Below are positions 7,470 to 16,547 of a DNA stretch of 48,409 nucleotides, in pieces (position 1 is the stretch's first letter; the number at the start of each line of letters is the position of its first letter). This DNA comes from Rhizobium sp. PDO1-076. GTDB lineage: Bacteria; Pseudomonadota; Alphaproteobacteria; Rhizobiales; Rhizobiaceae. The notes under the pieces were generated by a model. That model worked only from the letters and a program-made list of their open reading frames with translations, had not been told where the DNA came from and did not search any database. The position numbers and the translations under genes were made by a program. The stretch is taken from the NCBI RefSeq assembly GCF_000247475.1, contig NZ_AHZC01000133.1:1-48409 (forward strand). The letters run 5' to 3'.

Positions 7470-8810
7470 TCAGCTCTTCTTTTCGGTGGAATCGGTCACC
7501 AGTTGATCGCCTTCGATTATATCGCCTTTCACCAGCACAGTGTTTTGACCATCACTGGCTCCGATCTCGACATTGACGGCGGCAGGCATACCATTGCGCA
7601 GGACCCAGACCGTGCGTTCGCTGCCGGTTGGCTGGGCGGTGGTTAGCGAGCCCATGCGCGGTGGGCGGAACAGGCTGAAGATGCCGCTGCCACCACCTGT
7701 GCGGGTGGCGACAACCGGCGGCGAATAGCGCAGCGCTGCGTTGGGAATGAGGAGCTGTCCGGAAAGCGCCTTCACCACGATATCGGCCGTCGCCGTCATG
7801 CCCTGGCGCAGCACCATGTCTTCATTGCGCACCGATAGGATTCCTTTATAGGTCACGACATCATTGACGGTCTCCGAGGCATAGCGCACCGAGGTGATTT
7901 CCGCCGGAAACCGTTGATCTGGGAAGGCATCGACGGTGAATGTCGCCGTTTGACCGACGGCCACCTGTCCGACATCGGCTTCGTCGATCGACACCTGCAG
8001 TTCCATTTCCCGCAGATCGCCGGCCAGCGTGAACAGGGTCGGTGCCTCCAGGGAGGCAGCGACGGTCGCACCGGGATCGACGTCGCGCGCAAGCACGATC
8101 CCGTCTATCGGCGAGACGATGGTCGCCTTGCTCAGCGATAGCTTCGACTGCTCGAGCGTGGCTTCGGCAGCAAGCACATTGGCCTCGGCACTCGCCTTGG
8201 TCGCCTCTGCAGCGTCATAGTTGTAGATTGCCGAATCCAGATCCTGCTGGCTCGATACACGGCTCGTGACCAGCGCCTTTTGCCGGTCGAGGCTTACCTT
8301 GGCAGACAGTCGGTCGGCTTCAGCCTTGGAAACACTGGCTTTCGCCGCCGCCAGCGCTGCTTCCGAACCTTTCAGTTCCGCCGTCAGCTTGTCTGTGTCG
8401 AGCCGCGCCAGCACTTCGCCCTTGGTCACCTGGGTGTTTTCCGCAACCAGCACCTCGCGCACAGTGCCGGACTGCTCGCTCGACACATCGACCTGCACTG
8501 TCGGTTCGACCGAACCCGTGGCGGTGACCATCACGGTGAGATCGCCCTTTTTCACCTCGGCGGTGGCATAGGTATAGGACGCAGTGCGCGTCGTCAGTGC
8601 ATAGATGCCATAGGCGGCACCCGCGATGAGCAGCAGCGTGACAATCTTGAGGATCCAGCGAGGTTTTTTTCCACGCGGTGCGCCGATCAGCGCCTTCAGC
8701 TCCTCTACATTCGGGCCAGGGTCTTTGGAGCGGCTGTCTGTGTCGATCGTCACGAAGGCACCATTGTCATGTTGTTGCGCGGAGAGGATGCCGCTTCCCG
8801 CAGTTTTCAT
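7470..8810 (-). CDS. Membrane fusion (HlyD/MacA-like) efflux subunit
   Basis: This 446-residue periplasmic adaptor links the MacB-like permease to an outer-membrane channel. After a cytoplasmic N-terminus of about 50 residues there is one transmembrane helix (WILKIVTLLLIAGAAYGIYAL), then a biotinyl-lipoyl half motif. Next come a long alanine-rich coiled-coil hairpin (roughly 130-210), the second lipoyl half (SPIDGIVLARDVDPGATV) and a beta-barrel domain. A low-complexity stretch rich in G, S and P near residue 375 interrupts the C-terminal domain. ATG 8810 is used; an in-frame TTG at 8825 is possible, and neither has a strong ribosome site. No outer-membrane TolC partner is encoded in the window, so the channel must be elsewhere. 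Confidence 0.9.
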   Translation of the reverse strand: MKTAGSGILSAQQHDNGAFVTIDTDSRSKDPGPNVEELKALIGAPRGKKPRWILKIVTLLLIAGAAYGIYALTTRTASYTYATAEVKKGDLTVMVTATGSVEPTVQVDVSSEQSGTVREVLVAENTQVTKGEVLARLDTDKLTAELKGSEAALAAAKASVSKAEADRLSAKVSLDRQKALVTSRVSSQQDLDSAIYNYDAAEATKASAEANVLAAEATLEQSKLSLSKATIVSPIDGIVLARDVDPGATVAASLEAPTLFTLAGDLREMELQVSIDEADVGQVAVGQTATFTVDAFPDQRFPAEITSVRYASETVNDVVTYKGILSVRNEDMVLRQGMTATADIVVKALSGQLLIPNAALRYSPPVVATRTGGGSGIFSLFRPPRMGSLTTAQPTGSERTVWVLRNGMPAAVNVEIGASDGQNTVLVKGDIIEGDQLVTDSTEKKS

Positions 8811-8937
8811 CTTGATTGAAATCAATTGCCGGGCGGCCTGCCGCTTCTGGTTGCGGTTTTTCCACGGATCGCGACAAAACCCCAGTGAATAATTGGTAAG
8901 GTTCGAACGGCGGCCGTTTGCACCGATCCGTTTGTAT

Positions 8938-9255
8938 TCACATGAAAATGCTCAGGATGAAGGTCGCCAGAACGGCGATGCCGACGACGCCGAAAAAAGC
9001 GATCACTCCCAGTTCCGCCAAGGTCGGATCCTTGCGCATGCGCCGCAGCGTGCCCTCCAGCCGCGCATCCTCCTGACGCAGCACCATCTGCGTATCGGCA
9101 AGCTCGATCACGGCCGATATCACCTGCTCGACATCCCATCCCGCCCTGACACCGCGATTGACCATGTCGAGAAAGGCATCCTCCATCGCCTCCTGACACT
9201 CAATCGGGTGTACGGGATCTGATCTCTCAGTTTTTGGCGCGCGGATATGAGCCAT
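8938..9255 (-). CDS. Small tail-anchored membrane protein, unknown function
   Basis: The predicted 105-residue protein is mostly hydrophilic and helical. A segment near residues 18-70 contains IECQEAMEDAFLDMVNRG, a tryptophan-containing turn (AGWDVEQVISAVIELAD) and a basic stretch LRRMRKD. A single C-terminal transmembrane helix follows (ELGVIAFFGVVGIAVLATFILSIFM) and ends the protein, giving a tail-anchored topology. I do not recognise a named family. ATG 9255 is preferred, although no good ribosome site is visible and the frame is open further upstream. It lies between the export operon and tRNA-Lys, all on the minus strand, with 127 bases to the fusion-protein start. Codon use resembles its neighbours, which supports a real gene. 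Confidence 0.65.
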   Translation of the reverse strand: MAHIRAPKTERSDPVHPIECQEAMEDAFLDMVNRGVRAGWDVEQVISAVIELADTQMVLRQEDARLEGTLRRMRKDPTLAELGVIAFFGVVGIAVLATFILSIFM

Positions 9256-9460
9256 GGATTTTTGCACTTCAGGAGCAATGGGCGTAATGTGGGGGTCGAA
9301 ACACTGAGATCGGACTACACGGCCATGGCGGTCTGGTCCAGCGGTGAAACGGCAATGCCGCCAGCCATCCGGCGGAGAACCGGATGCTATAGCGTCTTCA
9401 CGGCAACGGCCTGAGCCGAACACACTGATCTGATGATTGGGACTGGGCGAAGTTGGGAAG

Positions 9461-9536
9461 TGGTGAGAGGCGTGGGACTCGAACCCACGACCCGCGCATT
9501 AAAAGTGCGCTGCTCTACCAGCTGAGCTAGCCTCTC
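9461..9536 (-). tRNA. tRNA-Lys (anticodon UUU)
   Basis: The minus strand folds as a full 76-base tRNA. The 7-bp acceptor stem is GAGAGGC/GCCTCTC, the D arm is GCTC...GAGC, and the anticodon stem is GCGCA/TGCGC with loop CTTTTAA, giving anticodon TTT. The T arm is GTGGG-TTCGAGT-CCCAC. Discriminator A is followed by an encoded CCA at 9463-9461. Confidence 0.98.
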
Positions 9537-9815
9537 ACACCATGTCCATCGCGCGACATTCCGACCATAAACCGCATCAAGCAGTCTAAAAATCATTGCT
9601 CAAACTGGCTGAGCCACGCTCCTCCATACAGGGTTTGTGCCCCGCCTTTGGAAGTGCGCGGAACATAGGCAGGCGACTCCATCCGGTCAACCGGAAAAAT
9701 GCGTTCTCCGCAATGAAAAAGTCCTTTTGTCGCAACGAACGCAAAGGTGATTGGCAAGCCCCCTTTCTGCCGGATAGGAAAGGCGCCAATCCGTTTGCCG
9801 AATTTCATTCACTGT

Positions 9816-9819
9816 GGAG
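9816..9819 (+). promoter_or_regulatory. Ribosome binding site that fixes the CcdA start
   Basis: GGAG here is 6 bases before the GTG at 9826 and lies inside the alternative GTG start at 9814, so 9826 is the better start. Confidence 0.7.
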
Positions 9820-9825
9820 TTGCGT

Positions 9826-10572
9826 GTGTCGATCGCCGAGATTTCTTTCGTCAGCGCGCTTCTGGCGGGAGCTCTGTCCTTTCTCTCGCCCTGTGTTCTG
9901 CCGCTGGTGCCGCCCTATCTCTGTTACATGGCCGGCATTTCCGTCGATCAGTTCCGTGCCGGTGAAGAGACGCAGAATGCCGCCGCCCGCCGCACGGTTT
10001 TCCTGACATCGCTCGTCTTCACCCTTGGCTTTGCCACGGTCTTCGTCGCGCTCGGCGCTGGTGCCTCGACCATTGGCGGCCTGTTGCGCCAACATCTCGA
10101 CCTGCTCGCCAAGATCGGCGGCGCCATCATCATCGTCATGGGCCTGAATTTCCTCGGTGTCTTCCGTCTTGGCTTCCTGTCGTCCGAAATGCGATTCGCG
10201 GGCGGCGGCAAGCCGGCGACCCTGTCGGGCGCCTATGTCATGGGGCTTGCCTTTGCCTTCGGCTGGACCCCGTGTATCGGTCCGGTCCTCGGGGCGATCC
10301 TCGGCGTCGCGGCCTCCAAGCAGACGGTGGGTGACGGCGCGCTTCTGCTCGCCATCTATTCCCTCGGGCTTGCCGTGCCATTCTGGATAGCGGCCGGTTT
10401 CTCCGGTGCCTTCATGCGATTCCTGGCGCGTTTCCGCCACCATCTCGGCCTGGTCGAGAAGATTATGGGCGGATTGCTGGTGGCGACGGGGCTTGCCTTC
10501 ATCTTCGGCTACATTTCCGACATGGCCATCTGGTTTCAGCAAACCTTTCCAATCCTGTCGCAAATCGGCTAA
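9826..10572 (+). CDS. ccdA: CcdA/DsbD-type transmembrane thiol transporter
   Basis: The 248-residue inner-membrane protein has about six transmembrane helices and the two conserved cysteines of the CcdA family. These are C23 in LSFLSPCVLPL and C150 in the symmetric GWTPCIGPVLG. It should carry reducing electrons from cytoplasmic thioredoxin to periplasmic thiol proteins, for example in cytochrome c maturation. Start GTG 9826 is chosen from the GGAG just upstream. A longer product from GTG 9814 would add four residues. No thioredoxin-like partner or ccm gene is adjacent; the next gene is an unrelated transporter 100 bases away. Confidence 0.9.
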   Translation: MSIAEISFVSALLAGALSFLSPCVLPLVPPYLCYMAGISVDQFRAGEETQNAAARRTVFLTSLVFTLGFATVFVALGAGASTIGGLLRQHLDLLAKIGGAIIIVMGLNFLGVFRLGFLSSEMRFAGGGKPATLSGAYVMGLAFAFGWTPCIGPVLGAILGVAASKQTVGDGALLLAIYSLGLAVPFWIAAGFSGAFMRFLARFRHHLGLVEKIMGGLLVATGLAFIFGYISDMAIWFQQTFPILSQIG

Positions 10573-10673
10573 GTCCCGATCAGGCTCATGCCTGCTTGCC
10601 GAGGAAGGCGCCGCCATGCAAGCGCCGGCCATGCAAGCGACGGGACGGCGCGATAGGAAGAGAGACTTTGCCG

Positions 10674-11636
10674 ATGGCTGACATTGTCGCGCTGGTGCTG
10701 CCCTTTTTCGGACTGATCCTGATCGGCTATGTGTCCGGCAAGGTTGCCGACCATTCCGCCGGTGCGCTCGGTTGGCTGAATTTTTTCGTGATCTACGTCA
10801 CATTGCCGGCCCTGTTCTTCAAGCTGGTCTCACGCACGCCGATCGAAGAACTCACCCGCGTGGATTTCATCGCCGCCGCCCTTGCGTCCACCTATACGAT
10901 CTTCGTGCTGGTCTTTGCCATCGGCCGCTACATCCGCGGCAACACGGTTGCCGAATGCACCGTCCAGGCGCTGGCCGGTTGTTATGGCAATATCGGTTAT
11001 ATGGGGCCCGGCCTGGCGCTGCTTGCCTTTGGTGAGAAGGCGGCCGTGCCGGTGGCCTTGGTCTTCTGCTTTGAAAATGCAGCGCATTTCATCGCGGCTC
11101 CGGCCCTGATGGCCTTTGCCGGCGGCGACAGGCGGCCGCTCCTGCATCTGGCGCTCGATGTGGCGCGCAAGATCGTCACGCATCCCTTCATCATCGCAAC
11201 ACTGGTCGGCTTCGTCGCCGCGGCCTTTGCCTTCGAACCACCCGTCGCCCTGCAAAGGCTGATCGATTACCTGGCGCAGGCAGCCGCACCATGTGCGCTG
11301 TTTGCCATGGGCGTGACCTTGGCGTTGCGGCCGCTCAAGCGCATCCCGGTCGAGATCGGCTATATCGTGCCGATCAAGCTCGTGCTGCATCCGATCCTGG
11401 TCTATGTCGTCTTGAGCTTCGTCGGCAATTTCGATCCGCTCTGGCTCTACACGGCAATCCTGCTTGCCTCGCTGCCAACAGCCACCAATGTCTTCGTCAT
11501 CGGCCAACAGTATGGCGTCTGGCAGGAGCGTGCCTCGGCAACGATCCTGATCACCACGGTGATCTCGGTTTTTTCCGTCTCAGCGCTGCTGTTTGCGATC
11601 AAGAGTGGCGTCTTACCGCCGGATCTTTTCCCGTAA
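10674..11636 (+). CDS. AEC family transporter (auxin efflux carrier type)
   Basis: The protein has 320 residues with about ten predicted transmembrane helices in two five-helix halves. It begins MADIVALVLPFFGLILIGY and contains AGCYGNIGYMGPGL, a helix-break segment typical of the family. The family exports or imports organic acids such as malate or malonate in bacteria; the substrate here is unknown. The start ATG 10674 is favoured over an upstream in-frame ATG because AGGAAGAGAG lies before it and the family begins with a hydrophobic helix. Its 3' end overlaps the convergent ubiH-like gene by 24 bases. Confidence 0.88.
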   Translation: MADIVALVLPFFGLILIGYVSGKVADHSAGALGWLNFFVIYVTLPALFFKLVSRTPIEELTRVDFIAAALASTYTIFVLVFAIGRYIRGNTVAECTVQALAGCYGNIGYMGPGLALLAFGEKAAVPVALVFCFENAAHFIAAPALMAFAGGDRRPLLHLALDVARKIVTHPFIIATLVGFVAAAFAFEPPVALQRLIDYLAQAAAPCALFAMGVTLALRPLKRIPVEIGYIVPIKLVLHPILVYVVLSFVGNFDPLWLYTAILLASLPTATNVFVIGQQYGVWQERASATILITTVISVFSVSALLFAIKSGVLPPDLFP

Positions 11637-12815
11637 CACGTGCGGCAGGCTTTTCAGTCCGCGACCGGGTGCCACGCCTTCCTGCATGACCAGATTGCGC
11701 AGCGGTGCAAAACTTGCCAGCACCTGCAGGCCCGCCGCCCGCATCATCTGCACCGGCAGCAGGCCAGAGAGCAGCGAGCGGTTCAAAAGGTCGACGCTGA
11801 CGGTCCGGCTGGAAATATCGAGCCGCCGCTTGCGGTCGAAGCGATCACCGGCCGTGGCCTTGATCTGATCGCCGTTGCGGTCGATCAGGATGTCTTCGAG
11901 CGCTGCAATATCACGAAGGCTGAGATTGAGCCCCTGTGCACCGATCGGCGGGAAGGCATGACCTGCTTCGCCGATGAAGGCCGCGCGGCTCCGGCCGTAG
12001 TGGTTGGCAGTCATACCCGACAGCGGCCACGCCTGAACTCCATCTTCAACGGTCACCTTGCCGAGCAGTGACTGCATCCGGCTTTCCACCTCTGCCGACA
12101 GGCCAGCCGTATCGAGGGCGAGCAGGCGCTCGGCTTCGGTGGGTGTAACGACCCAGACAAGGCTGGAGCGCAGGCCCGGCAGAGGCACTTGTGTGAATGG
12201 ACCCGATTCCGTGTGGAACTCGGTCGAGGCGTTCTGGTGCGGCAGCGTGTGGCCAAAGTTCAATACCACGGCCGTCTGCGGGTAGGACCAGGTCTTTACC
12301 CCGACGCCGGCGCTGTCGCGGGTTTTCGACTTGCGGCCATCGGCGCCGATGACGAAGTCCGCCGTGATGATCTCGTCCTTCGGCAGGCTCACGCTCACAA
12401 GATCCTCGGCGATCTCGATCGCGTCTGCCGCCACGGAAAAGCGCTCGATCATCGGTTCCGTCGAAACGGCCTGCGAAAGCGCTGCAACCAGCGCGGCATT
12501 CGGAATGTTGAAGCCGAAGGCCGGAAGGTCGATTTCGGCGCTGCGGAAGGCAACCGTCGGCGCGCGCAGCAGGCGCTTTGTCCCGTCGATAATCTGCATC
12601 GTCGACAGTGCTGCCGCCTCGTTCCGCAGGTCGGTCCAGAGGCCGAGGCGCTCCATCATCGTCAGCGATTGATGCATCAGCGCGGTGGTTCGCCGGTCCA
12701 ATCCATTGGGCTGCGGACCGATCAGCGCCACGCGCCGGCCGCCGCGCGCCATGGCGATGGCGGCGATCTGGCCGGCAGGGCCAGCACCAATGATGGCGAT
12801 GTCGTAGTGTTTCAT
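11613..12815 (-). CDS. UbiH/UbiF-type FAD-dependent hydroxylase
   Basis: The product is a 400-residue flavin monooxygenase of the ubiquinone hydroxylase family. The FAD-binding motif GAGPAG is at 10-15, the DG motif is VIGADGRKSKTRD, and the second FAD motif reads FIGEAGHAFPPIGAQGLNLSLRD, giving the usual GD-like signature. It probably hydroxylates a ring position of a ubiquinone precursor; which position cannot be told from sequence alone. ATG 12815 begins the conserved MKHYDIAIIG; a TTG five codons upstream is less likely. It converges on, and overlaps, the AEC transporter gene, and is divergent from pcs across 215 bases that must hold both promoters. Confidence 0.9.
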   Translation of the reverse strand: MKHYDIAIIGAGPAGQIAAIAMARGGRRVALIGPQPNGLDRRTTALMHQSLTMMERLGLWTDLRNEAAALSTMQIIDGTKRLLRAPTVAFRSAEIDLPAFGFNIPNAALVAALSQAVSTEPMIERFSVAADAIEIAEDLVSVSLPKDEIITADFVIGADGRKSKTRDSAGVGVKTWSYPQTAVVLNFGHTLPHQNASTEFHTESGPFTQVPLPGLRSSLVWVVTPTEAERLLALDTAGLSAEVESRMQSLLGKVTVEDGVQAWPLSGMTANHYGRSRAAFIGEAGHAFPPIGAQGLNLSLRDIAALEDILIDRNGDQIKATAGDRFDRKRRLDISSRTVSVDLLNRSLLSGLLPVQMMRAAGLQVLASFAPLRNLVMQEGVAPGRGLKSLPHVLREKIRR

Positions 12816-13030
12816 GGTCTTCGCGTCCAATCAGGAAAACTCATCTGCTATTTAGAGCGCTTGGCCGGCGAAATCCATGGGCCGTTTTGGCGCAGTCCGT
12901 CCGTCCATGCTTGTCTTGGCGCGGTCGTTGTTTTTGCGGTAAAACCGGCCGCATTTTCTGTCCTCTGTTGCAAATGACAGGATTTCATCGGATACCGAGG
13001 TCACCGGACGGCTGATAGCTTGGAGCAGGG

Positions 13031-13762
13031 ATGAAGATCTTCAATTACAAACGGGTTCCCTACGCGGAAATCCGCGCGTTTTCGGTCCACATCCTGACCG
13101 CGTCGGGTTCATTTCTGGCTTTTCTGGGCGTGGTTGCAGCGGCTGAACATCGCTTCGTCGATATGTTCTGGTGGCTTGGCTTGGCGCTTCTGGTCGACGG
13201 CATCGATGGCCCGATCGCGCGCAAGGTACGCGTCAAGGAAGTGCTGCCCAACTGGTCGGGCGATACGCTCGACAATATCATCGACTACGTCACCTATGTT
13301 CTGCTGCCGGCATTTGCCCTCTATCAGAGTGGCATGATCGGTGAACCCTGGTCCTTCGTCGCCGCCGGCCTGATCGTGGTTTCCAGCGCGATCTATTACG
13401 CCGACATGGGCATGAAGACGGATGAATATTTCTTCTCAGGCTTTCCCGTGGTCTGGAACATGTTGGTCTTTACGCTCTTCGTTATCGATGCGAGCGCGAC
13501 AACGGCGCTTGTTGCTGTTCTGGTCTCGGTCTTCCTGACCTTCCTGCCGATCTATTTCCTTCATCCGGTCCGCGTCAAACGACTGCGTGGGCTCAACATG
13601 GTGGTGTTTCTGCTCTGGTGCGCCTTTGGCGGATATGCGCTTCTGTTGCATTTCGACACCCCGTCCTGGGTCGTTGCAGGCACGGTTATCACGGGTCTTT
13701 ATCTCTACCTGATCGGCGGAATCCTGCAGTTTTTCCCGAGCCTTGGACGCTCCGCAGACTAG
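13031..13762 (+). CDS. pcs: Phosphatidylcholine synthase
   Basis: Pcs condenses choline with CDP-diacylglycerol to phosphatidylcholine at the inner membrane, a pathway of rhizobia and other host-associated alphaproteobacteria. The 243-residue protein has about eight transmembrane helices. It shows the modified CDP-alcohol phosphotransferase motif of Pcs enzymes: D59-G60-x2-A63-R64-x12-G77-x3-D81-x3-D85. The 12-residue spacer, longer than the usual 8, separates Pcs from phosphatidylserine and phosphatidylglycerol-phosphate synthases. ATG 13031 follows GGAGCAGGG. It is monocistronic here, followed by an AT-rich gap and then the BMP-type importer operon. Confidence 0.95.
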   Translation: MKIFNYKRVPYAEIRAFSVHILTASGSFLAFLGVVAAAEHRFVDMFWWLGLALLVDGIDGPIARKVRVKEVLPNWSGDTLDNIIDYVTYVLLPAFALYQSGMIGEPWSFVAAGLIVVSSAIYYADMGMKTDEYFFSGFPVVWNMLVFTLFVIDASATTALVAVLVSVFLTFLPIYFLHPVRVKRLRGLNMVVFLLWCAFGGYALLLHFDTPSWVVAGTVITGLYLYLIGGILQFFPSLGRSAD

Positions 13763-13882
13763 TGCTGCAACCTTGCCTGCGCAAAACCAAAAAAAACTCC
13801 TGCCTATATATTGTGCGGCGCGGCAAACCGGTTATGAATTGAGCTTCGGACCGGGCGCAAGACCCGGCCTGGGAGCTTGGCA

Positions 13883-15460
13883 ATGCAAGGGGGACATGTG
13901 GCGAACGACCAATCGACAGGCGAATTGCCGCTTCTGTCCGTGCGTAGCCTCAGCAAGCTGTTCGGCAGCTTCAAGGCCTGCGACGGCATCGATCTCGATA
14001 TCGGCCACGGTGAGATCCACGCGCTTCTCGGCGAAAATGGCGCGGGAAAATCCACCCTCGTCAAGATGCTGTTCGGCATCCTCGCCCCGTCGGCGGGTTC
14101 GATTTCCTGGCAGGGGACAGACACGCTGGTCGCCAATCCGGCAGCGGCCCGCCGTCTTGGCATCGGCATGGTGTTTCAACATTTTTCGCTGTTCGAAGCA
14201 CTGACGGTTGCGGAAAACATCGCTTTGTCGCTCGACGAGAAGATCTCAATTGCGGACCTGTCGAAGAAGGCGGCCGAACTCTCGATCGCCTATGGTCTGC
14301 CGCTCGATCCCGACGCCCACGTTGCCGATCTGTCGGTCGGTGAACGCCAACGCATCGAGATCGTTCGCGCCCTCCTGCAAAATCCCAAGCTGATCATTCT
14401 TGATGAGCCGACATCGGTTCTGACGCCGCAGGAAGCCGATCGCTTGTTCGAGACCTTGTTCAAGCTGAGGGCCGAAGGCCGCTCGGTTCTGTATATCAGT
14501 CACAGATTGGAAGAGGTTCAGCGCATTTGCGACCGGGCGACTGTCCTGCGTCATGGCAAGGTTACCGGCGTCTGCGATCCGCGCCAGGAAACTCCAGCTT
14601 CGCTCGCCCGCATGATGGTCGGTGCCGAGGTTGCCGGCGTCGAAAAAGTCGAGCCGCCGGCCGACGGCGCCCTGCAGCTTGAAGTCACAAGCTTGTCGGT
14701 AAGCCCTCGCTCACCCTTTGCCATGCCGCTCAAGTCTGTGTCGATGACGGTGCGTGCCGGCGAAGTTCTGGCGATCGCCGGTGTTGCCGGCAATGGACAG
14801 AGTGAACTGTTTGATGCGCTGTCGGGCGAATATCCGGTCGAAAGCGCCGATTCGATCCGCATTCGCGGCCAATCCGTCGGCCGCCTCGGCATCAATGCAC
14901 GCCGTCTGCTCGGCGCCGGCTTCGTTCCCGAGGAGCGTCATGGCCATGCCGCCGTGCCGGCGATGAGCCTTTCGGAGAACCTGTTCCTGTCGCGCAATGC
15001 CTCCGATCGCAAGGCTTACCTCGCCGGCGGAAAACTTGGGTTGATTCGCCACGGCCTCGTGCAACAGGCGGCACGCCGCATTTCGGAAATGATGGATGTG
15101 CGCAAGAGCGGCGATGATCCAGCCGCAGGCTCGCTGTCGGGTGGCAATCTGCAGAAATTCATCGTCGGGCGCGAACTCGACCGCCAGCCGTCCGTACTGG
15201 TCGTCAACCAGCCGACCTGGGGTGTCGATGCCGGTGCGGCAAGCCGTATCCGCCAGGCGCTGGTCGATCTCGCCAAGAGTGGTTCGGCGGTCGTGGTGAT
15301 CAGCCAGGATCTCGACGAAATCTTTGAAGTGGCGACCAGCATTGCGGCGATCTCCGAGGGAAAACTGTCTCAGGCCCATCCGGCCGGCAGCATGAACCGT
15401 GAAAAGATCGGCATCCTCATGGGTGGCATGCATGGTTTGGAGACAGCGCATGCGCATTGA
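13883..15460 (+). CDS. ABC importer ATPase, duplicated (nucleoside/BMP type)
   Basis: The 525-residue ATPase has two fused ABC domains, as in sugar and nucleoside importers. The first domain has Walker A GENGAGKST at 50-58, Q-loop MVFQHFSLF, signature LSVGERQR and Walker B LIILDEPTSVLTP. In the second domain the Walker A is degenerate (GVAGNGQSE), the signature is LSGGNLQK, and the Walker B is VLVVNQPTWGVDAG, where N and Q replace the usual D and E. Such asymmetry is normal for this family. ATG 13883 has GGGAG 7 bases before it; a GTG at 13898 behind GGGGG is an alternative. It overlaps the first permease by 11 bases. The order ATPase-permease-permease-binding protein marks a complete importer. 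Confidence 0.92.
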   Translation: MQGGHVANDQSTGELPLLSVRSLSKLFGSFKACDGIDLDIGHGEIHALLGENGAGKSTLVKMLFGILAPSAGSISWQGTDTLVANPAAARRLGIGMVFQHFSLFEALTVAENIALSLDEKISIADLSKKAAELSIAYGLPLDPDAHVADLSVGERQRIEIVRALLQNPKLIILDEPTSVLTPQEADRLFETLFKLRAEGRSVLYISHRLEEVQRICDRATVLRHGKVTGVCDPRQETPASLARMMVGAEVAGVEKVEPPADGALQLEVTSLSVSPRSPFAMPLKSVSMTVRAGEVLAIAGVAGNGQSELFDALSGEYPVESADSIRIRGQSVGRLGINARRLLGAGFVPEERHGHAAVPAMSLSENLFLSRNASDRKAYLAGGKLGLIRHGLVQQAARRISEMMDVRKSGDDPAAGSLSGGNLQKFIVGRELDRQPSVLVVNQPTWGVDAGAASRIRQALVDLAKSGSAVVVISQDLDEIFEVATSIAAISEGKLSQAHPAGSMNREKIGILMGGMHGLETAHAH

Positions 15461-16547
15461 ACTTGAACGCCGCCCGCGCCAGTCGGCGCTGTTTGCCATT
15501 GTGTCGCCCTTGCTGGCACTGGCGCTTACGGTCGTCTTTGGCGGCATCATGTTTGCGCTGCTCGGCAAGGATCCTGTTTCTGCGCTTTACAGCTTTTTCA
15601 TCGAACCGCTTCTCGAGGTCTGGTCGCTGCATGAACTGGCAATCAAGGCCGGTCCGCTGATCCTGATCGCTGTCGGCCTCTCGGTCTGTTACCGCTCCAA
15701 CAACTGGAATATCGGCGCAGAAGGCCAGTTCACCGTCGGCGCGATCACCGGTTCGCTTCTGCCGATCGTCTTCTACGAATGGCATTCGCCATTGCTGCTT
15801 CCGCTGATGATGGTCATGGGCGCGCTGGGTGGCGCCGCCTATGCCGGCATTCCGGCACTGCTCAAGACCCGGTTCAACACCAACGAGATTCTAACCAGCC
15901 TGATGCTGGTCTATATCGCCCAGCTTTTCCTCGACTGGCTGGTGCGCGGCGCTTGGCGTGATCCGGGCGGCTACAACTTCCCGCAGAGCCGCAGCTTTGT
16001 CAGCGAAGCCGTGCTACCGGAAATCCTCTCCTCGTCCGGCCGCGCCCATTGGGGTTTTGCCTTCGCGCTGATTGCCGCGGTCGCCGTCTGGCTGATGATG
16101 CGCTACACGCTGAAGGGCTTTCAGATCGTCGTCCTCGGCCAGTCCGAGCGGGCAGGGCGTTTTGCCGGCTTCTCCTCGCGCGGCATGGTCTGGTTCTCGA
16201 TGTTGTTTTCCGGTGCACTGGCCGGTCTCGCCGGCATTTCCGAAGTCTCCGGCTCCATCGGCCACCTGCAGCCGTCGATCTCGCCCGGCTATGGCTTCAC
16301 CGCGATCATCGTCGCCTTCCTCGGACGTCTCAATCCGCTCGGCATCGTCGCCGCGGGGCTGGTGTTGGCACTGACCTATCTGGGTGGTGAGGGCGCGCAG
16401 CTGTCGATCGGCGTTTCCGACAAGGTGACCCGCGTTTTCCAGGGGCTGCTGCTGTTCTTCGTGCTCTCCTGCGACACGCTCATTCTCTACAAGGTGCGCA
16501 TCGTCTTTGATCGTGGCCGCAAGCTTGCCGGCAGGAGCGCATCATGA
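15450..16547 (+). CDS. ABC importer permease 1 (BMP/nucleoside type)
   Basis: The 365-residue membrane protein belongs to the branched-chain amino acid/ribose permease superfamily used by BMP-type nucleoside importers. The first helix follows a basic N-terminus. Typical motifs are LSVCYRSNNWNIGAEGQFTVGA, with the conserved NIGAEGQ, and KTRFNTNEILTSLMLVYIA. Start ATG 15450 overlaps the ATPase stop. The frame is open further upstream inside the ATPase gene, but the overlap arrangement is more plausible. It forms a heteromeric pore with the next gene, whose start overlaps its stop by 4 bases (ATGA). Confidence 0.92.
   Translation: MRIELERRPRQSALFAIVSPLLALALTVVFGGIMFALLGKDPVSALYSFFIEPLLEVWSLHELAIKAGPLILIAVGLSVCYRSNNWNIGAEGQFTVGAITGSLLPIVFYEWHSPLLLPLMMVMGALGGAAYAGIPALLKTRFNTNEILTSLMLVYIAQLFLDWLVRGAWRDPGGYNFPQSRSFVSEAVLPEILSSSGRAHWGFAFALIAAVAVWLMMRYTLKGFQIVVLGQSERAGRFAGFSSRGMVWFSMLFSGALAGLAGISEVSGSIGHLQPSISPGYGFTAIIVAFLGRLNPLGIVAAGLVLALTYLGGEGAQLSIGVSDKVTRVFQGLLLFFVLSCDTLILYKVRIVFDRGRKLAGRSAS

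Noticed and set aside
9387..9596. Open frame on the minus strand across the tRNA
   Set aside because: It overlaps a complete tRNA-Lys, so it is not a plausible gene.
9596..10006. 136-codon frame entering the CcdA gene
   Set aside because: The amino-acid composition is shadow-like and it overlaps the start of ccdA in another frame.
12816..13030. CTGTC...GACAG repeat upstream of pcs
   Set aside because: Short and imperfectly placed; such a 5-bp repeat with a 13-base gap is expected by chance.
14711..15568. 285-codon minus-strand frame opposite the importer ATPase
   Set aside because: Antisense shadow of the duplicated ATPase.
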